Source of the DNA: Spirochaetota bacterium
Lineage (GTDB): Bacteria > Spirochaetota > UBA4802 > JAFGJZ01
Length of the DNA stretch: 39,888 bases
NCBI GenBank assembly: GCA_016928815.1
Contig: JAFGJZ010000127.1
Coordinates: 1 to 39,888 of the forward strand
Direction of reading: 5' to 3'
This document shows, one piece after another, positions 19,316-28,615 of the stretch (the stretch's first letter is position 1; each line of letters starts with the position of its first letter). The notes beneath the pieces were generated by a model, which saw nothing but the letters and a program-made list of their open reading frames with translations, made no database searches and had not been told where the DNA came from. A program made the position numbers and the translations under genes.

Positions 19316-19745
19316 GATCTGCTGAAATAGATTTGTCTTCCAGCCATTCCTCTATCAGCAGATTCATATGCTCCCGGTGATAATCATGATATTTACTCTG
19401 TAATTCCGGATGTTCGCTGAGCGTATCCTTGAAGTGTCTGAAAGGTTTGGATCTGTAAATTGATTTGTAAAAACTATCCTGAATCTGCTTGTCTGAAATA
19501 TCATGTACGAAATTTTCCATAATCTTAAAAGCTTCATCCGAATCAACCGGATCTATAAAGCAGTACCGTTCAGGTTCTTCGTTAATCATTATTTCATTTT
19601 CGTTTTCAATATCCTCAATGAAATAATCATCCGCAGTGAAGATGATTTCACCTGTTTCCAGATCAATGTAGTGCTTGATGTAATTATTGTGGTTTTCCAT
19701 AGCTTCAATCATTTCATCAAGTTTTAAAGTAATTTTTTTACTCAT
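19308..19745 (-). CDS. UPF0158 family protein
   Basis: RYCFIDPVDSDEAFKIMENFVHDISDKQIQDSFYKSIYRSKPFRHFKDTL resembles UPF0158; overlaps the convergent neighbour by 8 bp. Confidence 0.7.
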   Translation of the reverse strand: MSKKITLKLDEMIEAMENHNNYIKHYIDLETGEIIFTADDYFIEDIENENEIMINEEPERYCFIDPVDSDEAFKIMENFVHDISDKQIQDSFYKSIYRSKPFRHFKDTLSEHPELQSKYHDYHREHMNLLIEEWLEDKSISADLI

Positions 19746-19830
19746 TCAAACACCCGATTTCAGCCTTTGTCACTATTTAATATATAATACAGATACACTT
19801 TCTTTTCAAGAAGAATTTAACAATGTTTGT

Positions 19831-19867
19831 TATAAAAAAAGGCCGGTTATTTGAAAATATCCGGCCT
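19831..19867 (-). terminator. Rho-independent terminator for the PadR/HAAS/DUF4097 operon
   Basis: Minus strand: aggccggatattttcaaataaccggccttttttt. Confidence 0.75.
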
Positions 19868-19893
19868 GAAGCGAATTTAATGTTCAGAAGGTT

Positions 19894-20826
19894 TTATTTT
19901 CTGCTGATATCAATATCACCTGAAACAGTTTCCAGTTCCAGGGTATATTTACCCGATTCCGTATGTCCATATAAAGCAGTATGAGATTTTTTTGTAACCA
20001 TTATTGCAAATTCACGGCAATTAATATCACCGGAAACGGAATCGCCTTTTAGAATAAATTGTGAATTGCCGGGTATTACTGCGGTAATTGATCCGGAAAC
20101 GGTTTCAATGTAGTAGTTGTGTTCCAAAGAAGATATCTGAAATCTGATATCCCCGGAAACCGATGATCCATTAGTATCTGCCCTGAATTCTTCCGCTTTT
20201 ATATCGCCTGAGACGTTTTTAAATTTAGCCTTATCAGCAATAACTGCAGCCAAATAAATGCTGCCTGAAACCGACTCAACGGAAAAATTGCCGCATTCCA
20301 GATTTTTTAAATTTGTATCTCCTGAAACATTTTCTGAACTGATACCTGTAAGTTTCATATTATTTCCATCAAGAAATGTATTACCGGAAATATTGCTGAT
20401 CTGAAGATTGTTTTTGAATGTAAAAGGGACCAGTATGTCATACGTCAGTTTCCCCCGCATGTTATTGTTGATTTTATCCGTTTTTAGATATATATTGATT
20501 GTATTTCCGCTTTTTTCAGTAATAAGCTCCGGTTCAATTTCTGAATTAATTTTTATTTCGCCGTAAGCATGAACCTTAATGTCTGTTCTTTTTTCAAATT
20601 TAACATTTACTTCAGCGATTACCGATTTTATCAAAATGTCGTTTTCGCTGTCTAAAGCGACTGATGAATTCTGATCAATAACGAATGCCTGCATATTGCT
20701 TTGTCCCATGGCAAATGAAATATTACCTGCATTATGTTTTATATCCGAAGAAAAACTGAATATTGTTATAAGAATGAATAAAACATAAACGGCTGCCATG
20801 AATAAGATTGTTTTTTTTACTTTCAT
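19894..20826 (-). CDS. DUF4097-family (adhesin-like) beta-helix protein
   Basis: Signal/TM N-terminus and at least six VSGDI/VSGSI repeats; downstream of HAAS and PadR genes. Confidence 0.85.
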   Translation of the reverse strand: MKVKKTILFMAAVYVLFILITIFSFSSDIKHNAGNISFAMGQSNMQAFVIDQNSSVALDSENDILIKSVIAEVNVKFEKRTDIKVHAYGEIKINSEIEPELITEKSGNTINIYLKTDKINNNMRGKLTYDILVPFTFKNNLQISNISGNTFLDGNNMKLTGISSENVSGDTNLKNLECGNFSVESVSGSIYLAAVIADKAKFKNVSGDIKAEEFRADTNGSSVSGDIRFQISSLEHNYYIETVSGSITAVIPGNSQFILKGDSVSGDINCREFAIMVTKKSHTALYGHTESGKYTLELETVSGDIDISRK

Positions 20827-20827
20827 T

Positions 20828-21421
20828 TTAAATTCTCCTTAATGTTATGAAATTTAAATTCCATTTCAGATATCTTACCGTAAGTCTGAAAAAAAGCCTT
20901 GTTATGTAAAAACATAGAAGACCCAGGAATATTCCAGTCATACCCAATGATAATAATCCGAAAAAGACTGTAGTGAATGATAAACCGGAAAAAGTGCCGA
21001 ACCATGTGATTCCGTTATTGAACAGTGAAAGGAATGAATACAGAACCGCACCTCCGAAACCGGCTGTGAAAAATGCAAATGAAACCACCCAGGCTGAAAA
21101 AATAACGGAAGCCGCACTGCAGAACGGGCCGAGAACAACGACTACATTGAAAAAACCCAAAGCGGCGGCAGCAAAAACAGCTGATATAATATCCTTAGGT
21201 TTGTAGCTGTTTTCAGCATTATCAATGAAATAGTCAGCTTTAATTGTTGCTGCTATCGTCCTTACTGTGCCGAGGGAGCTGCAGATTTCCTCCTCGCTTT
21301 TACCTTCGGCGATTCCTGATGAAAAATGTTCTTCATAGTCATAGAGTATTTCATCCTTTTCCTTTGTGGGAATACTGGAGAGATGTCTTTTAAGCTGATT
21401 TATAAATTGGGATTTTGTCAT
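20828..21421 (-). CDS. HAAS/DUF1700 domain membrane protein
   Basis: MTKSQFINQLKRHLSSIPTKEKDEILYDYEEHFSSGIAEGKSEEEICSSLGT plus TM helices. Confidence 0.9.
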   Translation of the reverse strand: MTKSQFINQLKRHLSSIPTKEKDEILYDYEEHFSSGIAEGKSEEEICSSLGTVRTIAATIKADYFIDNAENSYKPKDIISAVFAAAALGFFNVVVVLGPFCSAASVIFSAWVVSFAFFTAGFGGAVLYSFLSLFNNGITWFGTFSGLSFTTVFFGLLSLGMTGIFLGLLCFYITRLFFRLTVRYLKWNLNFITLRRI

Positions 21422-21422
21422 C

Positions 21423-21749
21423 TTATTTGCTCCTACCTAAAATTATGTTTACTTTTTTTACGAATCCGAACCATTCATCGGTCAGTTCGGAACACATTTT
21501 TTTCCCGCTTTCGGTAAGTTTGTAATATTTCCTCGGTGGTCCTTCATTTGATTCCCGGAGATAAGTTGTGACATTGCCGTCCTTCTGCAACCGGCGCAGA
21601 AGCGGATAAATAGTACCTTCTGATATTTCAATATTTTGAGAAATTCTGCTTACAAGTTCATATCCGTATCTGTCGTCATTCTGCAGTAATGTCAACACGC
21701 ATAGTTCAAGAACTCCCTTTTTGAACTGTATGTTCATCGGCTTCTCCAA
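21423..21749 (-). CDS. PadR-family transcriptional regulator
   Basis: [28 protein letters not shown]...[17 protein letters not shown]...[15 protein letters not shown]. Confidence 0.95.
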   Translation of the reverse strand: MEKPMNIQFKKGVLELCVLTLLQNDDRYGYELVSRISQNIEISEGTIYPLLRRLQKDGNVTTYLRESNEGPPRKYYKLTESGKKMCSELTDEWFGFVKKVNIILGRSK

Positions 21750-21782
21750 TACTTATAGTATGTATGATACAATATAACAAAC

Positions 21783-21808
21783 GGTACTGTATATAGCAAG
21801 GTACTGTA
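21783..21808 (-). promoter_or_regulatory. 9-bp direct repeat (ggtactgta x2, 17-bp period) in the probable promoter region of the padR operon
   Basis: ggtactgta at 21783-21791 and 21800-21808; minus-strand TTGCTA-17-TATATT promoter candidate overlaps. Confidence 0.5.
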
Positions 21809-21931
21809 AAGGAAAATTTTATATTTACGAAGAATTTTCCATTTTTTTCCTATTTTTTTGTCAGAAATGAGCTTTTTGATGTATAACTATACATTAAATC
21901 AGGCTTTAATTGCTTTTTAAGCTATGTGTCT

Positions 21932-22012
21932 GACGATAAACAGGCGATGAAGCAGACGATTGACAGGCGATGATACAGGTGATGTTGCAGGCGATGAAGC
22001 AGGCGATTATGA
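21932..22012. repeat. Degenerate 11-12-bp tandem repeat (consensus ggcgatgaagca, about 7 units)
   Basis: gacgataaaca/ggcgatgaagca/gacgattgaca/ggcgatgataca/ggtgatgttgca/ggcgatgaagca/ggcgattatga. Confidence 0.85.
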
Positions 22013-22018
22013 ATCAGC

Positions 22019-23575
22019 TTAAATTTCAGGATAATTAGTAATAGATTGAATTTCATGGTAGAGTTTTTTCAATCTGGAATTTATCCTGACATAGATTCGC
22101 TTATAGGTTTCTCTGTAAATACGGATATTTTTTTTCCTAGGATAAAAATATTTACTGTATCTGACCATATTGCTTATAGCTTCATCGTAATTTTTATATA
22201 TTCCTGCTCCGATGAAGCCGATTATTGCAGCGCCCAGAGCAGATGCTTCAAAATTTTCAGGCCGGCGTACAGGACGGTTGAACATATCTGCGGTAATCTG
22301 AAGAATAACATCACTCTGTGATCCTCCGCCTGCAACAGTCAGAGTTTTTATTTTAATTCCGGATTTTTTTTCAATTTTGATAATTCCGGTTATGAGGCTG
22401 TAATTTATTCCTTCGATAATTGCACGGTACAGATGAGCATGATCGTGAACATCGCCAAAGCCGATAATTGATCCTTTTGCTGTTGGCGTAAGAATACCCG
22501 GGCTCCAGCTGGGCTGCAGAATAAGTCCGTGACAACCTGGCGGAACTTCTTCAAGTTTGCGGTTGAGAAGTTCTTCCGGAGTGATGTTAAGCTGCTCAGC
22601 TTCCATGCATTCCTTTTTTGAAAACTCATTTTTAAACCAGCTTATCAGCCAGTAACCTCTTTCAATCTGTATTTCGGGATTATACATTCCGGGTATAACT
22701 GCAGGAAAAGGCGGTATGAATGTAATTGTTTCATAGTATTTTGATGTTGTTGTCTGAATTGTTGCGGTTGTTCCGAAACTGATATTTGCCGTATCATTGC
22801 TGCTGCATCCGACTCCCAGAGTTTCACATCCCTTATCCGAGCCTCCGGAATAGACAATTGTTCCTTCAGGCAGCCCGGTTTCTCCGGCGGCTTTTCCGGT
22901 GATTTTTCCTAAAATATGAGATGGCGGGATAAGTTCCGGAAGCCTGTCAATATTTATGTTAAATATTTTCCACTTCATGTTTGACGTATTAGTAATCCAT
23001 TTTTTGTTTTTATAGTCCAGAGGTATATGCCCGACCTGATTGGCTATGGAATCCTTAAATTCTCCGATAAGCCTGAAATTTATATATCCGGAAATCATGA
23101 GATATTTATGCGTTTTATCCCATATTTCAGGCTGATTCTGCCTGATCCAGTTTGATTTCGCCTTTCTGAATAAAATTTCAAGAGCCTGCTGCATCCCTAT
23201 AATTTTCAGCAGTATTTTATCCTTCAGTGAAAAATCAGGAGCACCTGAAGCTTTTCTCTGATCAAGCCATAAAATAGCAGGACGCAAAGGTTTTCCGTTT
23301 ATATCAACGTTTACAAATGAATCTCTGAGAGTTGTAACGACAATACCGAGGATTTTGTTTAAATTTGCAGGATTTCTTTCTTTTAACCCTGAAATTGCCG
23401 AGCACATTGTATTCCAGTAATCATCAGCGTTTTTCTCGGCCCACCCGGGATTAGCAGACGAGTAGGGTTCATAAGTTATCTTTTCAGCATCAATTGTCTG
23501 TCCGTATCTGTCAAAAAGTATTGCACGCAGACTTTGTGTTCCGAAATCCAGTGATAAAATATATTCCTTCTCCAT
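22019..23575 (-). CDS. FGGY-family carbohydrate kinase (xylulokinase-like)
   Basis: ILSLDFGTQSLRAILFD; PAILWLDQR; GGSDKGCETLGVG; LTVAGGGSQSDVILQITADMFNRPV. Confidence 0.92.
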   Translation of the reverse strand: MEKEYILSLDFGTQSLRAILFDRYGQTIDAEKITYEPYSSANPGWAEKNADDYWNTMCSAISGLKERNPANLNKILGIVVTTLRDSFVNVDINGKPLRPAILWLDQRKASGAPDFSLKDKILLKIIGMQQALEILFRKAKSNWIRQNQPEIWDKTHKYLMISGYINFRLIGEFKDSIANQVGHIPLDYKNKKWITNTSNMKWKIFNINIDRLPELIPPSHILGKITGKAAGETGLPEGTIVYSGGSDKGCETLGVGCSSNDTANISFGTTATIQTTTSKYYETITFIPPFPAVIPGMYNPEIQIERGYWLISWFKNEFSKKECMEAEQLNITPEELLNRKLEEVPPGCHGLILQPSWSPGILTPTAKGSIIGFGDVHDHAHLYRAIIEGINYSLITGIIKIEKKSGIKIKTLTVAGGGSQSDVILQITADMFNRPVRRPENFEASALGAAIIGFIGAGIYKNYDEAISNMVRYSKYFYPRKKNIRIYRETYKRIYVRINSRLKKLYHEIQSITNYPEI

Positions 23576-23663
23576 ATGACTCCAATCTTATGAAAATTTC
23601 TTTCATTGATATTTAGTTGTAGTTTAATTTAAAATGTCACTTAATTCAGATTATTTTCCGGTC

Positions 23664-24011
23664 CTACATGCAGTTTTGCACTGCATCCTGCGGTGAAGAA
23701 AAAACAATGAATAACTGTTCAATTTCTCCGCCGACAGCCAGATTAAAAATACGGCTGTTAAGCGATGTGATAAAGAGCTGTTTGTTATTAACTTTCAGTT
23801 TTTTTTGAACATTCAGTAGATATCCGATAAAACTTGAATCAAAATAATGGACGTCCTCAAGATCCAGAACAATGTTTTTAATTTCACCGCCAAATATGGC
23901 TTTTTCAAGGTCGATAACAATATCTTTTATACTGAGAATTGTGATTTCCCTGCAGGAGAACCTGATAACTTTATACTGAGGTTCATCGGTTGTTTTAAAA
24001 TCTTTTTTGAT
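23664..24011 (-). CDS. STAS-domain protein (anti-sigma factor antagonist-like); no ATG/GTG/TTG start, candidate ATC start at 24011
   Basis: Manual translation: IKKDFKTTDEPQYKVIRFSCREITILSIKDIVIDLEKAIFGGEIKNIVLDLEDVHYFDSSFIGYLLNVQKKLKVNNKQLFITSLNSRIFNLAVGGEIEQLFIVFSSPQDAVQNCM*. DSS motif and homology to the STAS ORF at 26588-26941. Absent from the supplied ORF track. Confidence 0.8.
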   Translation of the reverse strand: MKKDFKTTDEPQYKVIRFSCREITILSIKDIVIDLEKAIFGGEIKNIVLDLEDVHYFDSSFIGYLLNVQKKLKVNNKQLFITSLNSRIFNLAVGGEIEQLFIVFSSPQDAVQNCM

Positions 24012-24216
24012 ATCGGTTACCTTTTTTAATGATTTATTATATTTTATAATCGGAATAGTAAAAAGTCAAATAAATAAGAATTTCTTTGTCTGTAATAAAG
24101 GAAAATATCATGCTGAAATGAAAAAAAATAATTTTAAAGGAAAATAAATTTGAATTTACTATTTTATATTAAAATGTAACTGTTGCTAACTTACTAATTA
24201 CAAGCTTGAGGTAACT

Positions 24217-25770
24217 ATGACTGGTATTTTGGACTTTTTACTGCGTAAATATCCTGCTGACGAATATGTTTTAAGAAATAAGGCTACTGCTTTGATGCTT
24301 TTTGAAATGATAATAAGCATGCTTCTTATCGCTCTGGTTATTACATATGCTGTAATCAGCCCTGAAAATTTTTTACGTGTTTTTATTAGTACAAGTATAA
24401 TTCAATTTTTTGTTCTAAGTAGTTTTTTATTGATTATTTCCGGTAAATATCATGGAGGAGTTCTGGCCTATGCAATACCGACAGCGGTACTGATAATAGC
24501 TGTCAGATTTTATCTGGTAGAAACAAAACCTCATCTCGTTTTTTCATCATATATATTCTATTTTTTTTATTTAATTGTTTTCATGGCAGTATTTGGGAAA
24601 CGGATTTTCCTTCCGGTTATTACCTCAATTTTTCTATTAGTTAATATAGTGTGCTTCATTTTAATTAAAAATATTCTTGATCCATTAACTCTGGAAATAA
24701 CAAGTACTGCTGTTGCAAATAGCACTGCCGCAATGTTGGTAACCGGAATTGTTTCCATCATAAATTTGAAAATAAATTTTAATATTACCGGAAAGATTCA
24801 GGAAAAAGCTGAAATTGACAAAAAAAATCTTACTCTGATTTCATCACTGCTTGCATCAATAAAATCAGTCTCCGAAAACATGTCTTTATCAGCAGATAAT
24901 TTTAATGAAACTGCACTTAATATGACTGAAAAAACACAAAATCAGGCAGCATTAGTTGAACAGTCGGCAAGTGCAATGACCGAATTGGCATCCGCAGTTG
25001 ATATGGTTTCAGTACAGATTAATAATCAGTCCGGATCCATTGAAGAGATAAATGACCAAATAGAAAGATTGAATATTCTGATATCTGAAATTTCCGAAAA
25101 ATCAGGAAAAATAATGATTCAGTCTGAATCATCAATCAGCCAGGGGAAAGAAGCTGCAGATTTATCCCTGAAAGCATTTACTGAAATGACAAATATTTAT
25201 GAAGGTACCGAAAAAATAAGAAATATTACATCATTGATCTCTGAAATTGCTGATCAGACTAATCTACTTGCGTTGAATGCTTCTATTGAATCCGCCAGGG
25301 CCGGTGATGCAGGAAGAGGTTTTGCTGTTGTAGCAGATGAAATTTCAAAACTTGCTGACAGCAGTACAGTTTCCGCAAAAGAAATATCAAAATTGATAAA
25401 AGAGACCGGTACAAAAATTGAAAACAGTTATAGTATTTTTAACATATTAAATAATCATATTGCTGACATTAATTTGACTCTTGAAAAATCACATTTATTG
25501 AGTGCAGAAATGAATTCCGACACAAAGAATCAGCTTGAATTCAGTAATAATGTGACATTAACTGTTCAGAAAGTAACGGATGTTTCAAGAAACATTTCTA
25601 TTGCAATGAAAGAACAGTTGAAATCGACAAATGAGCTGTCATCGGCATTTGATATAATAAATGAAATAACACAATATAATGCAGCAACCTCTGAAGAAAT
25701 AGCAGGCGCAGCTGAGAAATTAAAATCCGATTCTCTGGTTATGAAGAAGCTGGTTGAATCTGAAGCATAG
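24217..25770 (+). CDS. Methyl-accepting chemotaxis protein
   Basis: N-terminal TM helices; signalling hairpin [41 protein letters not shown]. Confidence 0.93.
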   Translation: MTGILDFLLRKYPADEYVLRNKATALMLFEMIISMLLIALVITYAVISPENFLRVFISTSIIQFFVLSSFLLIISGKYHGGVLAYAIPTAVLIIAVRFYLVETKPHLVFSSYIFYFFYLIVFMAVFGKRIFLPVITSIFLLVNIVCFILIKNILDPLTLEITSTAVANSTAAMLVTGIVSIINLKINFNITGKIQEKAEIDKKNLTLISSLLASIKSVSENMSLSADNFNETALNMTEKTQNQAALVEQSASAMTELASAVDMVSVQINNQSGSIEEINDQIERLNILISEISEKSGKIMIQSESSISQGKEAADLSLKAFTEMTNIYEGTEKIRNITSLISEIADQTNLLALNASIESARAGDAGRGFAVVADEISKLADSSTVSAKEISKLIKETGTKIENSYSIFNILNNHIADINLTLEKSHLLSAEMNSDTKNQLEFSNNVTLTVQKVTDVSRNISIAMKEQLKSTNELSSAFDIINEITQYNAATSEEIAGAAEKLKSDSLVMKKLVESEA

Positions 25771-25778
25771 ATATTTTC

Positions 25779-26537
25779 TTAAAACTTTAATTCACATCCG
25801 ACAGGACAGTGATCAGATCCCATGACTTCGGGAAGAATGTATGCATTTTCCAGAACCGGACGTAAAGCTTTTGATATGCAGAAATAATCAATGCGCCAAC
25901 CTACGTTTTTTTCACGTGCATGCCCCATGTAACTCCACCAGGTATAATGTCCGGGTCCTTTTTCAAATTCACGGAAAGTATCAATAAATCCGGCTGACAG
26001 TATGTTGTCAAAACCTTCACGTTCTTCATCAGTAAATCCTGCATTTCTTCGGTTTGTTTTAGGATTAGCAAGATCAATTTCCTTATGTGCTACATTTAAA
26101 TCACCGCAGAAAATGACCGGCTTTTTCTTCTCGAATTTTTTAAGATAATTCAATAGATCAATGTCCCATTCTTTCTGTCTGTAATCCAGTCTTTCCAGCT
26201 CACGTTTTGAATTAGGTACGTATATTGTGACAAGGAAAAATTTTTCAAATTCAAGTGTGATTACACGTCCTTCTTTGTCGTGTTTAGGGATGTCAATTCC
26301 GTTTTTTACTGAAATTGCGCTGATTTTTGACAGAATCAGTGTTCCTGAATAGCCTTTTTTTTCAGCTGAGTTCCAATACTGATATGGATATTCAGAAAGG
26401 TTCAGTTCCACCTGTTCCTGTGATGCTTTTGTTTCCTGAATGCAGAGAATATCCGGATTATCCGATTCTATGAATTCATAAAATCCCTTTTTTATAACTG
26501 CACGAATTCCATTAACGTTCCAGGATGTGATTTTCAT
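25779..26537 (-). CDS. xth: Exodeoxyribonuclease III (ExoA/XthA type)
   Basis: [52 protein letters not shown]. Confidence 0.95.
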   Translation of the reverse strand: MKITSWNVNGIRAVIKKGFYEFIESDNPDILCIQETKASQEQVELNLSEYPYQYWNSAEKKGYSGTLILSKISAISVKNGIDIPKHDKEGRVITLEFEKFFLVTIYVPNSKRELERLDYRQKEWDIDLLNYLKKFEKKKPVIFCGDLNVAHKEIDLANPKTNRRNAGFTDEEREGFDNILSAGFIDTFREFEKGPGHYTWWSYMGHAREKNVGWRIDYFCISKALRPVLENAYILPEVMGSDHCPVGCELKF

Positions 26538-26587
26538 TTTTTACCGCCGAATATAGTTTTCCGTCTGAAACAGTATTATCAGGATTA

Positions 26588-26941
26588 TTACGGAAGTTTA
26601 AGCTCTGCAATTGCTTCTGTAAGATTATTGCCGATTTTGAAAAATTTATGCAGTCTGGATACTATCAGCAGCTCCATTACGCTGCTTTGAATGTTAAAAA
26701 AAACCAGAAAATTTCCGCAAACTTTCAGTTTTTTATCAAGACTTATCATGTGACCCAGAAAACTTGAGTCAATAAACTTCACATTTTTCATGTCTATAAT
26801 AACATGATGGTCATTTTCAGTAGTAAGCGTTCTAATAAGTGAGGGAATACTTCCTCTGAGATTTTCCATTGTAAGTTCACTTTCAAGAAAAGTTATCAGT
26901 TTATAATGATTAAAATCTTCTATGTTGAAATTAGTATCGAT
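26588..26941 (-). CDS. STAS-domain protein, candidate ATC start at 26941 (track ORF starts 24 codons too late at an internal ATG)
   Basis: Upstream in-frame extension IDTNFNIEDFNHYKLITFLESELT precedes MENLRGS... and supplies STAS beta1; GGAGG 7 nt before ATC; VKFIDSSFLGHM motif. Confidence 0.8.
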   Translation of the reverse strand: MDTNFNIEDFNHYKLITFLESELTMENLRGSIPSLIRTLTTENDHHVIIDMKNVKFIDSSFLGHMISLDKKLKVCGNFLVFFNIQSSVMELLIVSRLHKFFKIGNNLTEAIAELKLP

Positions 26942-27156
26942 TTTTATTCCTCCATCATTGGTACAGTAATATAATGAAATTAAAATTTATAATCAATATC
27001 TGTCAAGCTATTCATTGCAGAGAAAATCAAGTAATTGAAGACAAAATACGTCTGGACGGTCGATTATTTTAAAAATTGTTGTAATTCCTTAAAAATTATA
27101 TTAAATATTTATGATTAAAATAGCAATAAAACCTATTATATCGCGTTAATATTATT

Positions 27157-27711
27157 ATGTTGGAAAGAAAACAATTAATAGCTGACTTCTTTAAAAAAGA
27201 ATATTCACGGATGATTTCATTCGCAGGTTATTATCTTAATGATGAAGTTTATGAAGACAGTGATGATGTTGTTCAGGAAGTAATGCTAAATATATACAGT
27301 CTTGCTGATTTCACTACACCTTTAAATGACCTGTCAGCATATGTATACCGGTCCCTGAAAAACAGAATTATTGATATCTCACGCAGAAGAAAAACAAAAC
27401 AAAATGTTTCACTTTCCTCAGACATTGGAAATGAAATGACATTATTGGATGTACTTCATGACGTCAGATACGATACGGCTGAGGAGAATGAAAAAGAAGA
27501 AATCAGGAATCAGTTTTATAATGCACTGGATTCGCTTCACGATAAAGACAGGGCAATTATAATAATGACTGAATTTGAAGGAAAATCATTCAGGGAAATC
27601 AGTGAAGAAGTCAATGTTCCTGTGGGTACGCTTCTTGCAAGAAAATCGCGAGCTTTGGTAAAGATTAAAAAATATTTTTTAAAATATAATCCTGAGAATA
27701 TTTTCAGTTAA
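27157..27711 (+). CDS. ECF-type RNA polymerase sigma factor
   Basis: Region 2 (DSDDVVQEVMLNIYSLADF) and region 4 (LHDKDRAIIIMTEFEGKSFREISEEVNVPVGTLLARKSRALVKIKK). Confidence 0.9.
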   Translation: MLERKQLIADFFKKEYSRMISFAGYYLNDEVYEDSDDVVQEVMLNIYSLADFTTPLNDLSAYVYRSLKNRIIDISRRRKTKQNVSLSSDIGNEMTLLDVLHDVRYDTAEENEKEEIRNQFYNALDSLHDKDRAIIIMTEFEGKSFREISEEVNVPVGTLLARKSRALVKIKKYFLKYNPENIFS

Positions 27712-27738
27712 AATTTAAGTTCAAAAAAGGAGGCTAAA

Positions 27739-28140
27739 ATGAAAAAACATTTCTGTGGCAGTATGAGAGATGAAAACGGTCGTTTGAAAATTTATAAGGT
27801 TGCGGGTATGATTGCGGCAGGTATAGCTATTGCAGTAATATTTGCATTTTTATTTGCATTTCTTGTACAGTATTTATGGAATACGGTTCTTGTAAAAATA
27901 TTTTCAATAAAGATAATTACATTCTGGCAGGCATTTGGATTGATTATCCTTGCGAAAATTCTCTTTGGCGGATTCGGAAAAAATTCACATCATCCGCACA
28001 GCAGATACAAGTATAAAAAAATCATGATGAATGATGAGTTTATTTGTGATGTTGATGGCAATTGGGATAAATATTCAGAATTCTGGGAAAATAAGGGTAA
28101 ATCCGCCTGGAAAGAATATCTTGAAAAAAATGAAGAATAA
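27739..28140 (+). CDS. Small membrane protein downstream of the ECF sigma gene, possible anti-sigma/accessory factor
   Basis: Two TM segments, FWQAFGLIILAKILFGGFG motif, charged C-terminus; strong SD aaggagg; 27 bp after the sigma gene. Confidence 0.65.
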   Translation: MKKHFCGSMRDENGRLKIYKVAGMIAAGIAIAVIFAFLFAFLVQYLWNTVLVKIFSIKIITFWQAFGLIILAKILFGGFGKNSHHPHSRYKYKKIMMNDEFICDVDGNWDKYSEFWENKGKSAWKEYLEKNEE

Positions 28141-28163
28141 TAATTAAACTGGTATTGTTGAAT

Positions 28164-28195
28164 AAAAAAGGGAATACTGCCGTATTCCCTTTTTT
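28164..28195 (+). terminator. Rho-independent terminator
   Basis: aaaaaagggaatac-tgcc-gtattcccttttt. Confidence 0.85.
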
Positions 28196-28312
28196 ATCTG
28201 TAACATGTTTTAAATTCTTCAGACAGATATGGGACAGTGTGGAAAAAGTGCATAATTAGTATTATATTTAATCTGTCAGAAATGCTTTCAATAAATTATT
28301 GGAGAGGTAAAA

Positions 28313-28606
28313 ATGGCGAATTTATTAAAAGAAATCGGCATGCTCATGTATAATGCAGGAGAACAGATTGAAAAAAAAGCCAAAGAGTTCAACGAAAAAA
28401 GAAAAACCGAATATGGTGATTTTGAAGAAAAAATTAAAGGTGAAGCTGAAGAGTTTAAAACAAAATTTACTGAGGAAATGGGAAAAGCTAAAGATTATAC
28501 CGGTGAATTTATTGATAAATTCAGGTTTGCTACAAAAAAAGAAATCGATGAGTTAAAAAAAACTCTTGATGAAGTTTCTACAAAACTGAATGATATGGGA
28601 AAATGA
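28313..28606 (+). CDS. Phasin-like coiled-coil protein
   Basis: Charged amphipathic helical protein; FRFATKKEIDELKKTLDEVSTKL resembles phasin/PhaF-type C-termini. Confidence 0.55.
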   Translation: MANLLKEIGMLMYNAGEQIEKKAKEFNEKRKTEYGDFEEKIKGEAEEFKTKFTEEMGKAKDYTGEFIDKFRFATKKEIDELKKTLDEVSTKLNDMGK

Positions 28607-28615
28607 AGCAGAATA

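Noticed and set aside
19894-20826. Internal repeats (VSGDI, DNA ccggaaac) considered as novel DNA repeats
   Set aside because: Explained by the beta-helical repeat structure of DUF4097 proteins.
20973-21206. 77-aa plus-strand ORF antisense to the HAAS gene
   Set aside because: Lys/Ala-rich shadow frame of a membrane protein gene.
21932-22012. Considered as a CRISPR array
   Set aside because: Units are contiguous 11-12 bp without spacers; this is a minisatellite.
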